In this document: piece after piece, positions 15,484-23,451 of the stretch
Layout: each line of letters starts with the position of its first letter
Numbering within the stretch: the first letter of the stretch is position 1
From: Eubacteriales bacterium
GTDB lineage: Bacteria > Bacillota > Clostridia > Christensenellales > MB2-83
Assembly (NCBI GenBank): GCA_018385275.1
Contig: JAHAZM010000002.1
Coordinates: 1-41,793 of the forward strand
DNA: 41,793 nt
Direction: 5' to 3'
The notes under the pieces: generated by a model
Seen by the model: the letters and a program-made list of their open reading frames with translations, nothing else
Told to the model about the DNA's origin: nothing
The model's database searches: none
Made by a program: the position numbers and the translations under genes

Positions 15484-16443
15484 ATGGATACCAAACGGGA
15501 ATTCACGCCCAAACTTGCCCTTGGCACCTTCGGTCTGACGGTGGCGCTGATGATCCTGATCTCGTACTTGTTTTCAACGTTTTTTCGTCTGCTCAACGGC
15601 GGGCCGACGGCCTCTCTGAACGACTGGCAGATCATCACGGCACAGTTTGCGATGCAGTTTTTCGGCATCCTCGGACCCTGCGTCCTGGTTGCCGCGCTAA
15701 GCAGAACGGATCTCAGGGAGACTTTTTCGCTCCGTCCGCTCAGCGCGCGGCAGGTCCTTCTCTGTCTGCTGCTCGGCGTCGTCGTCATGTTCGGCGGCAA
15801 TTATCTCAACACGCTGTTTCTGTCGCTGCTGGAAGCGGTTTTCGGAGAGCTGACGATCCCGGACGTGCTCGACGGTTCCCCCTTCTACACGGCGATGATG
15901 GCGGTCTCTTCCGTGATCGTCGCGCCGCTGGTCGAAGAAGCCTGTTTCCGCGGCGCCATCTATAAAGGACTGTCCGCGCGTTCCAGCGCGACCGCCATCG
16001 TGCTCTCGGCGCTGCTGTTCGGTCTGTTCCATCTGACCTTCTATCAGATCCTGTACGCTTTTGTCGTCGGCCTGTTTCTGGGAACGGCGGTGCATTTCAC
16101 CCGCTCGATCTGGAGCGGCGTGCTGATCCACTTTGCCGCCAACGCCGTCTCGGTCGCGCTGACGGTTTTCCCGGTCGCGGCACCGGAGGAAGCCGCGGAA
16201 ATCAGCGCTTTGAGCGATCCGACGGCCACGACGCTCACGCTCATCGTCCTGGCCGCGACAGGACTGACCGTCGCGGGACTGATCCTGTTGAGGCTCTATT
16301 TCGTCAGCAGAAACCGCGACAGAGCTGCCGGTCTGCCGCCCGTCGAAACGCGGCACGGAGCCTTGACGGGCGCGGAAAAAGCGCTACTCGTCCTGCTGTG
16401 CGCGGCGGCGCTGGCGCTGACGGCGCTCGTGATCGTATTATGA
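15484..16443 (+). CDS. CPBP-family intramembrane glutamic protease
   Basis: A 319-residue integral membrane protein with about eight helices and the Rce1/CPBP (ABI) motifs: EEACFRG (Glu151, Glu152, Arg156), FGLFH with His183, and HFAAN (His216, Asn220). These are the expected catalytic residues of an intramembrane glutamic protease. The target is unknown. It sits 3 bp after walJ and its TGA overlaps the rlmH ATG. It occupies the place where B. subtilis has the HtrC serine protease. Confidence 0.9.
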   Translation: MDTKREFTPKLALGTFGLTVALMILISYLFSTFFRLLNGGPTASLNDWQIITAQFAMQFFGILGPCVLVAALSRTDLRETFSLRPLSARQVLLCLLLGVVVMFGGNYLNTLFLSLLEAVFGELTIPDVLDGSPFYTAMMAVSSVIVAPLVEEACFRGAIYKGLSARSSATAIVLSALLFGLFHLTFYQILYAFVVGLFLGTAVHFTRSIWSGVLIHFAANAVSVALTVFPVAAPEEAAEISALSDPTATTLTLIVLAATGLTVAGLILLRLYFVSRNRDRAAGLPPVETRHGALTGAEKALLVLLCAAALALTALVIVL

Positions 16444-16907
16444 TGAACGTCCGGATCCTTGCCGTGGGCAAGCTGAAAGAAGCGTGGCAGCGGGAAGCTG
16501 TCGCCGAATACGAGAAGCGGCTCGGGCGATTCTGCCGGCTCACCGTCGTGCAAGTCGAAGACGAGCGGGACGACCGACCCGCCGCGACCGTCAAGCAAAA
16601 GGAAGGCGCGCGTCTGCTCGCGCGGATCGCGCCGACCGATCACGTCGTGGCCATGGCCATTGAAGGCCGGGAATATGACAGCGTGGCTTTCGCCGCGCAT
16701 TTGGAGAATCTGAGCGGACGACTGCGGGGAGACCTGGTTTTCGTCATCGGCGGCTCTGTGGGACTCGACGAAGCCGTACTGGAGCGCGCCGACGAGCAGA
16801 TCAGTCTCTCGCGCATGACCTTTCACCATATGATGGCGCGCGTCATCCTGCTCGAGCAGATCTACCGTGCTTTCAAAATCAACGCCGGGGAAACCTATCA
16901 CAAGTAA
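16443..16907 (+). CDS. rlmH: 23S rRNA (pseudouridine1915-N3)-methyltransferase RlmH
   Basis: A 154-residue SPOUT methyltransferase that modifies pseudouridine 1915 in helix 69 of 23S rRNA. It starts MNVRILAVGKLKE and contains the SAM-knot residues FVIGGSVGLDE and the diagnostic C-terminus MTFHHMMARVILLEQIYRA...NAGETYHK. Two ATGs (16440, 16443) overlap the CPBP stop; the second gives the standard family N-terminus. There is no separate strong SD, suggesting translational coupling. Confidence 0.95.
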   Translation: MNVRILAVGKLKEAWQREAVAEYEKRLGRFCRLTVVQVEDERDDRPAATVKQKEGARLLARIAPTDHVVAMAIEGREYDSVAFAAHLENLSGRLRGDLVFVIGGSVGLDEAVLERADEQISLSRMTFHHMMARVILLEQIYRAFKINAGETYHK

Positions 16908-16920
16908 GGAGGAGACGCTT

Positions 16921-17610
16921 GTGAAAAAAGAAAAACTTGCCCGCCTCTCCGTCGGCTGGCTGATCGGCGCGATCGTGCTGACGGCCGCCGCGATCTACGT
17001 CGTCGTCATGCTCACGCTGAACCGGCCACACGACATGGCCTGGGATCTGATCCTGCTGGAAAGCCTGCTGTTCCTGCCGGGCGCGCTGATGCTGTGGCTG
17101 GCTTTCCGGCCCAAAAAGCGCGTCGTCGCGTGGATCGCTCTGGCGATATCCGCCGCGCTGTGCGTGCTGAGCGTCAATCTGCTGCCGACGCGGATCGCGG
17201 AAAAATTCCTGACCGATCCAAACCGCTACGGGGACGCGCGGCACGCCGTGGATTTCTGGGCGTACCGGGGCGAAACCTTTTCCCCCGACGATCTGCTGCG
17301 CGTCATGCCGCTGACCCTGCCGGCCGAGGCCAAGGAAAAAACGCTGTTTCTGTGTCTGCCTTACGACGAACAGCCGCTGTCGCTGGAGGTCACCTACGTT
17401 TTACCGGCGGAGCGGTACGTTTCGACGCGCGACCGTCTGGCCGAAGCTTATCCGTCCGTGACCCCTGAAGAAGGGGAGTATGAACGGCTCTTTATTGCCT
17501 ACGAGGCGCACACCGTCATCGGAGAGCGCTGCGTCTACTACTACTGCGACGACGAAGCCTGCCGCGTCAAGCTTTTCGTCTATGACGGGAATGCCGCTTA
17601 TGTCGGATAA
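16921..17610 (+). CDS. Uncharacterised membrane protein
   Basis: A 229-residue protein that I do not recognise. Three hydrophobic helices (about 11-33, 41-60 and 66-84) are followed by an acidic, aromatic soluble domain of about 140 residues ending DDEACRVKLFVYDGNAAYVG. The GTG at 16921 follows AAGGAGGAG; the longer frame starting at 16867 lies inside rlmH. It overlaps the start of tadA by 11 bp and is part of the yfbR-tadA operon. Confidence 0.75.
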   Translation: MKKEKLARLSVGWLIGAIVLTAAAIYVVVMLTLNRPHDMAWDLILLESLLFLPGALMLWLAFRPKKRVVAWIALAISAALCVLSVNLLPTRIAEKFLTDPNRYGDARHAVDFWAYRGETFSPDDLLRVMPLTLPAEAKEKTLFLCLPYDEQPLSLEVTYVLPAERYVSTRDRLAEAYPSVTPEEGEYERLFIAYEAHTVIGERCVYYYCDDEACRVKLFVYDGNAAYVG

Positions 17611-18331
17611 AGAATGGATGGCGCTAGCCGTCGAAATGGCCAAAACGGCGCCGGAAGCGGATATGCCTGTCGGCGCCCTCCTCGTCTGCGACGGAAAGAT
17701 CGAGGCGCGGGCGGTCAACCGCGCGCGTACCGACGACGATCCGACCGCGCACGCGGAAATGCTGGCGCTGCGCGAGGGCGCGCGCGCGCTGGGCAGTTCA
17801 CGGCTCAACGACTGTACGCTCTACGTCACGCTGGAGCCCTGCCCCATGTGCGCCGCCGCCATCGTAACGGCTCGGGTGGGGCGCGTGGTATACGGCGCGG
17901 CGCGGCCGACGCCGGCTCCGGACGTATTCGGGGACGGCGATTTCAACCGCACAACGACTGTGACCGGAGGCGTACTGGCCGAGGAATGCGCCGCGCTGCT
18001 GAAGGAGACTTTCGCCGGCAAACGCGGCGGAACGCGCCGCATCTGCAACCAATGTCTTGATGAGGAAACCTTTGCGCTCTTTCTGGCGCTGACCGCCGCC
18101 GCCGGCATCGCAGTCGAAGCGGCCGGCCCCGACGAAGCGGATACGTTCATTGCGCGAGAGAAGGTTTCCGGGTATAAAAAAACGGTCGCTCCCCCCGAAG
18201 GCGAGAGCGACGCGTATTTTATTTGCTGCGTGCTGTACAAACGGATCTTCGATCGGACGCCTCTGACGCTTCCGGCGGAAAATCCGCGTGAAGAAGCGTT
18301 GCGCCGCCGTGCGGTCAAATACCGCGGATAA
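17600..18331 (+). CDS. tadA: tRNA adenosine(34) deaminase TadA with extra C-terminal domain
   Basis: A 243-residue protein. Residues 1-140 are a standard TadA that converts A34 to inosine in tRNA-Arg(ACG). The zinc site HAE (His51, Glu53) and PCPMC (Cys81, Cys84) are intact, and DMPVGA and the VVYGA strand are present. About 100 further residues (141-243), starting RGGTRRICNQCLDEE, are not part of usual bacterial TadA. The start at 17600 gives GGGA a 9-base spacing; 17591 is an alternative. The last 17 bp overlap the end of the convergent SGNH hydrolase gene. It is the last gene of the operon. Confidence 0.9.
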   Translation: MSDKEWMALAVEMAKTAPEADMPVGALLVCDGKIEARAVNRARTDDDPTAHAEMLALREGARALGSSRLNDCTLYVTLEPCPMCAAAIVTARVGRVVYGAARPTPAPDVFGDGDFNRTTTVTGGVLAEECAALLKETFAGKRGGTRRICNQCLDEETFALFLALTAAAGIAVEAAGPDEADTFIAREKVSGYKKTVAPPEGESDAYFICCVLYKRIFDRTPLTLPAENPREEALRRRAVKYRG

Positions 18332-19301
18332 AGGCCGCAGTTTGCTCGGCCAGCGCGTCATAGTCTTTGTAATGGATCCCATCCAGCGTCGGTTGGGATC
18401 TTTTGATAACCAGACCGAACAGATCGTTGATCGGGACGCCGCGTTTACCGCAGACGTCCACCGCGTCGGCGTTGCGCTCAAAAGCAAGGATGTTGCGATC
18501 CAGATCGATGACGCCGGCGTCGATCCATCTGCCGTCCTGCCACCTGCCCTGCCAGCGCGGCGTGGCCAGGCTGCAGATAAGCCGGTCGGTCAACGGGAGC
18601 AGATAATCGATCAAAGCGGTGATATGAGCGCGGTAAGCGCCTTTTTCTCTATTGATCTCCGAGGAGTGACAGCCGGCGCTCATATGGATCACGTCGTAAC
18701 GGCGGAGCGAGAGCATCCGGTCGATATAGCGGCGGAACGATTCCTGTGCGTTGTTGGCGCTGGTTTGGATCGCGCTGACGGCGTATCCGGCGCCGAGCTT
18801 TTCCTTGACGCCCGGATAAAACCCCCAACTGATCGAATCGCCGATGAGCAGCACGTGTTTGCTCGCCTCGCTCTCGTCCGTGACGAAATTGACCCATTCG
18901 ATCCCCTCGCGGCCGTGCGTGACGGCGTAATATTCCGGTACGCCGGCGGGTTCTTTGACGAAGGCGCGGATCGCCTCCGCGTTCTCGGGACAGGTCAGGA
19001 TCTCCATACCGGCCAGCGCGGCGCGGATCGCGGGGTTTTCGGCATAATGCGGCGAAAGGACGGCATAGCGATACGTCTGGTACCGCTCGGCCACGTCGCG
19101 GAGAAATCCAACGACCTCCACGTCGGTATACGGGTCGTGCTCAAAGCCGTTGACGAGCGAATCAATCACGCAGGGACTGCCCGGCACGTTGATCTCACGT
19201 ACGAAATTCCAATACCCCTCCGACGCCAGATAAATCATCAGCGCGCGCGGTTTATTGGGACGATATGCTTCATAACTGTCGTAACGCAAACCCTTGATCA
19301 T
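18315..19301 (-). CDS. Two-domain SGNH/GDSL hydrolase
   Basis: A 328-residue protein. The first ~140 residues are a domain I do not recognise. Residues about 145-328 form an SGNH hydrolase: LIGDSISWG (block I serine), an Ala-Asn-Asn turn in block II/III, and DGIHYKDYDALAEQ with the Asp/His dyad. No signal peptide is seen. It is the third gene of an operon with two GH29-like genes (12-bp gap), so it probably removes ester groups, such as acetyl, from the same sugar substrate; this is inference. Its 3' end overlaps tadA by 17 bp on the opposite strand. Confidence 0.85.
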   Translation of the reverse strand: MIKGLRYDSYEAYRPNKPRALMIYLASEGYWNFVREINVPGSPCVIDSLVNGFEHDPYTDVEVVGFLRDVAERYQTYRYAVLSPHYAENPAIRAALAGMEILTCPENAEAIRAFVKEPAGVPEYYAVTHGREGIEWVNFVTDESEASKHVLLIGDSISWGFYPGVKEKLGAGYAVSAIQTSANNAQESFRRYIDRMLSLRRYDVIHMSAGCHSSEINREKGAYRAHITALIDYLLPLTDRLICSLATPRWQGRWQDGRWIDAGVIDLDRNILAFERNADAVDVCGKRGVPINDLFGLVIKRSQPTLDGIHYKDYDALAEQTAAFIRGI

Positions 19302-19313
19302 CTTTTTTTCTCC

Positions 19314-20759
19314 TTATTGACGGACAAAAACTCTGACTTCGCTGGCAAAAGGAATGCAGAAGCGGCCGTTGGGTACGAGCCGGACGTAGCGACAGCGGAT
19401 CGGCGCGTCGTAGACCGCGCTCCAGTGTCTGCCGTCCGGGAGCGGGAAATCGTCCTGATGAAGCAGAACCTCCCAGGTCTTGAATTCCGGGTCCAGACTT
19501 CCGCGAAGCTCGAAATTGCGCCGCTCACAGCTATTGACGCCGCGGGTGAAATACTCGACGCCGGCCACGTCGGTCGCTTCTCCGAGATCGAGCTGCCAGT
19601 AAAGCTCGCCGGGGTTCGTGATCCCGGGCGCCCAGCCGGTTGTCAGATCGCCGTCGACGGCTTTATCGGGCGAATAACCCTCGTTGAACATACTGGTGGC
19701 CGTGGCTTTCTTGCCCGGAGCGATATTGACGAAATCGGCCGGGATCTCCGGCATCTCCAGCTCGCTCATATGCGCCAGATAATCCGCGCTCTCGGGGATC
19801 TCGTCGTCGGTGAAGGATTCTTTTTCTTTGACGAAGCGTCTGACCTGCTTCAGTTGCTCCAGATGCTCGGGCACGATCGTGCCGTTCTCCAGATAAGAGA
19901 CGTCCAGCGTGACGACGCCGCCCTTGTCCGTGCAGGTCCTGACGTAGTTGACCAGCTCGCGCGTCGAATGCGCGCAGAAGCGGTCCGACCACCACGGGCC
20001 CAGATAGGTCAGGACATGCCACTGCATGCCGTCGATAAAGCGGCTCTCGGGCGTGCGCTCATAGCGGTCCATTTCACCGCAGGTATACTCCTGCGCCTCG
20101 GACACGCGGCGAATGTCGATGCCGCAGTTGAGCGCCGTCAGACTGTCGGGGTTGCCCGCCTGCAGGGCGTCGATCAGCGCGATCGAATACGGGTGTTTCA
20201 AATCAGAGAATTCCGGATAGATGCCGTAGCAGCCGTCGATCCACCAGCCGCAGACTTTTTTCCCGTAACGCAGGGAGATCTCGCGCAGCATGCTGTGCCA
20301 GTACAGCGTGTGATTGCCCTTCGGCCCCGGGACTTCGCCGGTGGTCGGGTCGGAGTTCCAGGGAAAGATCTTCTTCAGGTCGCCGGCGACGGGACCTTCG
20401 GCCGCGGCGTAAAGCATCAGACGGATGCCGTAGCGATCCAGCGAGCGGATCAGATCCGCGATCAGATCGCGCTTCGAGCAAAGGGAATGCCCGAATCCGT
20501 TCTGCTCCAGGATCAGATCGTACGTCGCCAGCGGCAGACAAAAGCGGCCGCCGCACTGGCTGATGGTGAAAAGCAGATGTCCTGCGCCGATCTCATGAAG
20601 CTGCGCGGCCAGCGCGTCGGTATCGAACGCGTCGACGCGCTTGTTCCACGCCTCGTCCGACTCGCGGTAGTCGCCCAGGAAGTGCATCATCACGCCGTAT
20701 TTTCCGTCATGGAACCATTGGCTGATTTTTTCGATGGACGCCGTATTGTTCTTACTCAT
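19314..20759 (-). CDS. GH29-like (alpha-L-fucosidase-like) protein with C-terminal F5/8 domain
   Basis: A 481-residue protein. Residues about 10-340 resemble the (beta/alpha)8 alpha-L-fucosidase fold: WFHDGKYGVMMHF at the start and GWWIDGCYG at 171-179, where Asp175 matches the GH29 nucleophile. Residues about 345-481 are a discoidin/F5/8 type C (CBM32-like) domain, visible as ATSMFNEGYSPDKAVDGDLTTGW and YWQLDLGEATDVAGVEYF. There is no signal peptide, so action on imported oligosaccharides in the cytoplasm is likely. Its start overlaps the stop of its paralogue (ATGA). True fucose specificity is not proven. Confidence 0.8.
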   Translation of the reverse strand: MSKNNTASIEKISQWFHDGKYGVMMHFLGDYRESDEAWNKRVDAFDTDALAAQLHEIGAGHLLFTISQCGGRFCLPLATYDLILEQNGFGHSLCSKRDLIADLIRSLDRYGIRLMLYAAAEGPVAGDLKKIFPWNSDPTTGEVPGPKGNHTLYWHSMLREISLRYGKKVCGWWIDGCYGIYPEFSDLKHPYSIALIDALQAGNPDSLTALNCGIDIRRVSEAQEYTCGEMDRYERTPESRFIDGMQWHVLTYLGPWWSDRFCAHSTRELVNYVRTCTDKGGVVTLDVSYLENGTIVPEHLEQLKQVRRFVKEKESFTDDEIPESADYLAHMSELEMPEIPADFVNIAPGKKATATSMFNEGYSPDKAVDGDLTTGWAPGITNPGELYWQLDLGEATDVAGVEYFTRGVNSCERRNFELRGSLDPEFKTWEVLLHQDDFPLPDGRHWSAVYDAPIRCRYVRLVPNGRFCIPFASEVRVFVRQ

Positions 20760-22243
20760 AAATTCTCCTCCTTTGTTTCAGAAGACCGATCCGGTCTCGT
20801 GAGTTTGCGGTTTTTCAACCGCTCCGGTCTGACGTAGATTTTCATATCCACTATAAAGACCCGGACGTTGGGTTTCGTAGGACGCATCCGGATATAGCGG
20901 CAATAAACGGGTTTGGAAAAGACGCGGGCCGGGTCGACGCCCAGCGGCAGCGGGATGTCGCCCTGATAGAGCAGCGTGGTATAAGCCGAAAAATCCGGCA
21001 TCAGAGAGGCGATGATCTCGAAATTGCGGCGCTCGTAGGAAAAATTCTTTCTCGGGACATAGGAAATGGCGTCGACGCACATCTCCTCTCCCAGATCCAG
21101 CGTCCAGTACATGCCCTTCCGGTCGTCGGCGGCGGGCGCCCATCCCGTGACCGAGCTGCCGTCGATGGCCGCCTCCGGGGGATAGGACTGCTTAGCCCAC
21201 CTGAAATAACTGGTCGCCGTACACTTTTTCCCATACGCCACGTTGACGTAATCGGCCGGGATGGGATCGGGCATCGGGATCCGTTTCGCGCGCAGATACT
21301 CCTCGCTCTCGGGGATCTCCTTTTCCTGAAAACGGGCGCGTTCGCGGATGAAGGTGCGGATCACGGAAAGCTGATTCATGTGCTCGGGGACGATATGCCC
21401 GTGATCGTCGGCGGCCGCGTCCAGCGTCACAACGCCGCCCTGCTCGTTGGTCCGTTTCACGAAGCGCACCAGCTCGACATTGGAACAAACCACACCCGGC
21501 GCGGCGTAATACGGGCCCAGATAGGTGACGACGTGGGACTGCATGCCGTTGACGAGGCGCCCGTACGGCGGCAGATCCAGTCCGTCGCGCTCGCCGGCGA
21601 CCAGATCCTGCTCTTTCGTAAGACGGACATTGTCCGAACCGCTGTTGAGTGCAATCAGCGCATCGGGGTTGCCGCTCCGCAGGGCTTTGACCAGCCCTTG
21701 GGTAAAAGGATGGTCTTCCGTCCTGAACGTCGAAAAATAACTGAAACAGCCAGTCACCCACCAGCCGGCGACCCGGTTCCCGTAGCGGAGCGAATACTCC
21801 TCCAGCATGGGAAACCAGTTTTCAGCGAGTAAAGGAAGAGGCCCCTCCTCCTCGCTCCATGGAAAAAGCGCAGGATAAGCGGCCCTCGGACCACCGACGG
21901 TCATGAATAAAAACAATTTGATCCCGTAAGGGGCAAGAGCCTCGTACAGATCCGCGATCAGGTCGCGTTCAGAGCAATGGGGAACAAAGCCGCTGCGCCT
22001 CATCAGTCTCGTATAAGCGACGTTGGGCGCCGGAAAATAACCGTTCACCTGCGACATGCTGAACAAGAAATGAGCCGCCCCGACCTCGTGAAGCTGACGC
22101 GCGACCTCCTGACAATCGTAGTCGTTCACGCGCTCGTTCCACTCTTTTTCGTTCAAAGGAAAATCGCCCAGGAAATGCTGCATGACGCCGTATTTCCCGT
22201 CGAAAAATTCTTGTGTGCGAGAGAGTACTTCGTTTTCCGTCAT
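20756..22243 (-). CDS. GH29-like paralogue lacking the predicted nucleophile
   Basis: A 495-residue paralogue of the following gene with the same plan: a GH29-like N-terminal barrel (FFDGKYGVMQHFLGD) and a C-terminal F5/8 domain (PPEAAIDGSSVTGW, YWTLDLGEEMCV). At the nucleophile position it reads GWWVTGC, so Asp is replaced by Thr164, and neighbouring residues also differ. It may be a non-catalytic binding partner, may use another residue, or may act on a different substrate. It is the first gene of the three-gene operon. The upstream promoter is at 22267-22295, and a Lys/Arg-rich tail of about 20 residues ends the protein. Confidence 0.78.
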   Translation of the reverse strand: MTENEVLSRTQEFFDGKYGVMQHFLGDFPLNEKEWNERVNDYDCQEVARQLHEVGAAHFLFSMSQVNGYFPAPNVAYTRLMRRSGFVPHCSERDLIADLYEALAPYGIKLFLFMTVGGPRAAYPALFPWSEEEGPLPLLAENWFPMLEEYSLRYGNRVAGWWVTGCFSYFSTFRTEDHPFTQGLVKALRSGNPDALIALNSGSDNVRLTKEQDLVAGERDGLDLPPYGRLVNGMQSHVVTYLGPYYAAPGVVCSNVELVRFVKRTNEQGGVVTLDAAADDHGHIVPEHMNQLSVIRTFIRERARFQEKEIPESEEYLRAKRIPMPDPIPADYVNVAYGKKCTATSYFRWAKQSYPPEAAIDGSSVTGWAPAADDRKGMYWTLDLGEEMCVDAISYVPRKNFSYERRNFEIIASLMPDFSAYTTLLYQGDIPLPLGVDPARVFSKPVYCRYIRMRPTKPNVRVFIVDMKIYVRPERLKNRKLTRPDRSSETKEENL

Positions 22244-22266
22244 AGGCTTGTCCTCACTTCCCCTCC

Positions 22267-22295
22267 ATTATAAAGCAGGGACAAGAAAAATACAA
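22267..22295 (-). promoter_or_regulatory. Sigma-A promoter of the GH29-like operon
   Basis: On the minus strand TTGTAT (plus 22290-22295), 17-bp spacer, TATAAT (plus 22267-22272), about 24 bp upstream of the start codon region. Confidence 0.65.
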
Positions 22296-22328
22296 TACGA
22301 TAATCATTACAATTTATTAAGAATTCCG

Positions 22329-22357
22329 TTGTAAAATGAGAGGGGGCGTTGTATAAT
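22329..22357 (+). promoter_or_regulatory. Sigma-A promoter of the ymfI-like gene
   Basis: TTGTAA (22329-22334), 17-bp spacer, TATAAT (22352-22357). The -10 overlaps the ATG at 22356, so that ATG cannot be the normal start; the GTG at 22377 behind GGGAGG is used instead. Confidence 0.7.
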
Positions 22358-22376
22358 GAAGCGGGAGGCGAAACCT

Positions 22377-23090
22377 GTGAAAACCGTTCTCATTACCGGC
22401 GCCGCCGGCGGTATCGGATCGGCCGCGGCGCGTGCTTTTGCGCGCAGGGGCTATAACGTGGCGCTGCACGCCAACGCCTCGTATGAGAAGGCGCGCGCGC
22501 TGGCCGCGACGCTGCCCAGCGCCGAAGCGTTCCGCGCGGACCTGACGAACACGGAGCAGACCGACGCGCTGTTCGACGCCGTCGCCGCGCGTTTCGGGCC
22601 CGTGGACGTCCTGATCAACAACGCCGCCGTTTCCGCGTTCGCGCTGTTCGACACGATCTCGGACGAAGACTGGCGCGCCGTGACCGACGTCAATCTCGAC
22701 GGAACGTTCCGCTGCTGCCGCGCGGCCGTCCGGCAGATGCTGCCGCGCAAAAAAGGCGTCATCGTCAACGTTTCCTCGATCTGGGGCGAGCACGGCAGCG
22801 CGATGGAGACCGCTTATTCCGCCTCGAAAGCCGGCGTGCTGGGTCTGACCAAGGCGCTGGCCAAGGAGCTCGCGCCGTCCGGCATCCGCGTCAACGCGCT
22901 CACGCCCGGGGTAATCGACACGGCCATGAACGCGCGTCTCCGTGCCGAAGAAAAAGCCGCCCTGTGCGAGCAGATCCCCATGGGACGGATGGGCACGCCC
23001 GAAGAAGCGGCGGAAGCCGTCGTGTTTCTGGCGGAAGCGACTTACGTGACCGGCGCGGTCCTGGCCGTCGACGGCGGTTTCGGTATCTGA
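22377..23090 (+). CDS. ymfI: SDR reductase, probably EF-P 5-aminopentanone reductase (YmfI-like)
   Basis: A 237-residue FabG-like SDR. It has the TGAAGGIG cofactor motif, NNAAVS, Ser in VNVSSIWG, the YSASK catalytic pair, and the C-terminal VTGAVLAVDGGFGI. The SSIWGEHG stretch and the VNALTPGVIDTAMN loop match the YmfI group, which finishes the 5-aminopentanol modification of elongation factor P in Firmicutes, rather than biosynthetic FabG; a generic 3-oxoacyl-ACP reductase remains possible. It starts with GTG, has its own promoter, and its last 49 bp are antisense to the end of spoIIID. Confidence 0.65.
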   Translation: MKTVLITGAAGGIGSAAARAFARRGYNVALHANASYEKARALAATLPSAEAFRADLTNTEQTDALFDAVAARFGPVDVLINNAAVSAFALFDTISDEDWRAVTDVNLDGTFRCCRAAVRQMLPRKKGVIVNVSSIWGEHGSAMETAYSASKAGVLGLTKALAKELAPSGIRVNALTPGVIDTAMNARLRAEEKAALCEQIPMGRMGTPEEAAEAVVFLAEATYVTGAVLAVDGGFGI

Positions 23091-23356
23091 AAAAACGGCG
23101 GAGGCGTCCCGTCGTCGCCTTTATACTTCAAATGAGTGGAGTAGCCGCCCCGAAGGTGGCGCTCCGCTTTGTTTTTCTGCAGGACCGCGTCGACCGCGCG
23201 GAACAGTTCCGCGTTGATATACGGCAGACGCAGGCTCACGTCCTTATGGACCGTGCTTTTACTGATGCCGAAGCGGGCTGCTGTTTCCCGCACGGTGGCG
23301 CCGGTCTCGGCAATGTATTCGCCGAGGATCACGGCTCTGGCTTCGGTGTCGTTCAA
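23042..23356 (-). CDS. spoIIID: Sporulation transcriptional regulator SpoIIID
   Basis: A 104-residue DNA-binding regulator of the mother-cell programme during sporulation. The helix-turn-helix reads TVRETAARFGISKSTVHKD, followed by the family signature RLPYIN and RHLRGG...LKYK. The conserved protein ends around residue 80; the remaining ~25 residues are Pro/Thr-rich and are encoded opposite the 3' end of the ymfI-like gene. It implies that the organism can, or recently could, form endospores. Confidence 0.93.
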   Translation of the reverse strand: MNDTEARAVILGEYIAETGATVRETAARFGISKSTVHKDVSLRLPYINAELFRAVDAVLQKNKAERHLRGGYSTHLKYKGDDGTPPPFFQIPKPPSTARTAPVT

Positions 23357-23378
23357 AATCGGTCAGCTCCTTTTGCTT

Positions 23379-23408
23379 TATCCTATGCGCGACGGAGTTG
23401 ACTTAGAC
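23379..23408 (-). promoter_or_regulatory. Possible sigma-E promoter of spoIIID
   Basis: On the minus strand GTCTAAG (plus 23402-23408), 14-bp spacer, CATAGGATA (plus 23379-23387) weakly resembles the sigma-E pattern expected for spoIIID. Its -35 overlaps the -35/spacer of the divergent aminotransferase promoter. The match is weak. Confidence 0.3.
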
Positions 23409-23426
23409 CGCGCGTACCGTTATAAT
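23398..23426 (+). promoter_or_regulatory. Sigma-A promoter of the aminotransferase gene
   Basis: TTGACT (23398-23403), 17-bp spacer, TATAAT (23421-23426), 25 bp before the start codon, which is preceded by AAGGAGG. Confidence 0.8.
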
Positions 23427-23451
23427 AAGATCGCATAAGGAGGACGGAAGC

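Noticed and set aside
22356-22376. ATG at 22356 as start of the ymfI-like gene
   Set aside because: The ATG overlaps the TATAAT of the promoter; GTG at 22377 has GGGAGG upstream and gives the standard SDR N-terminus.
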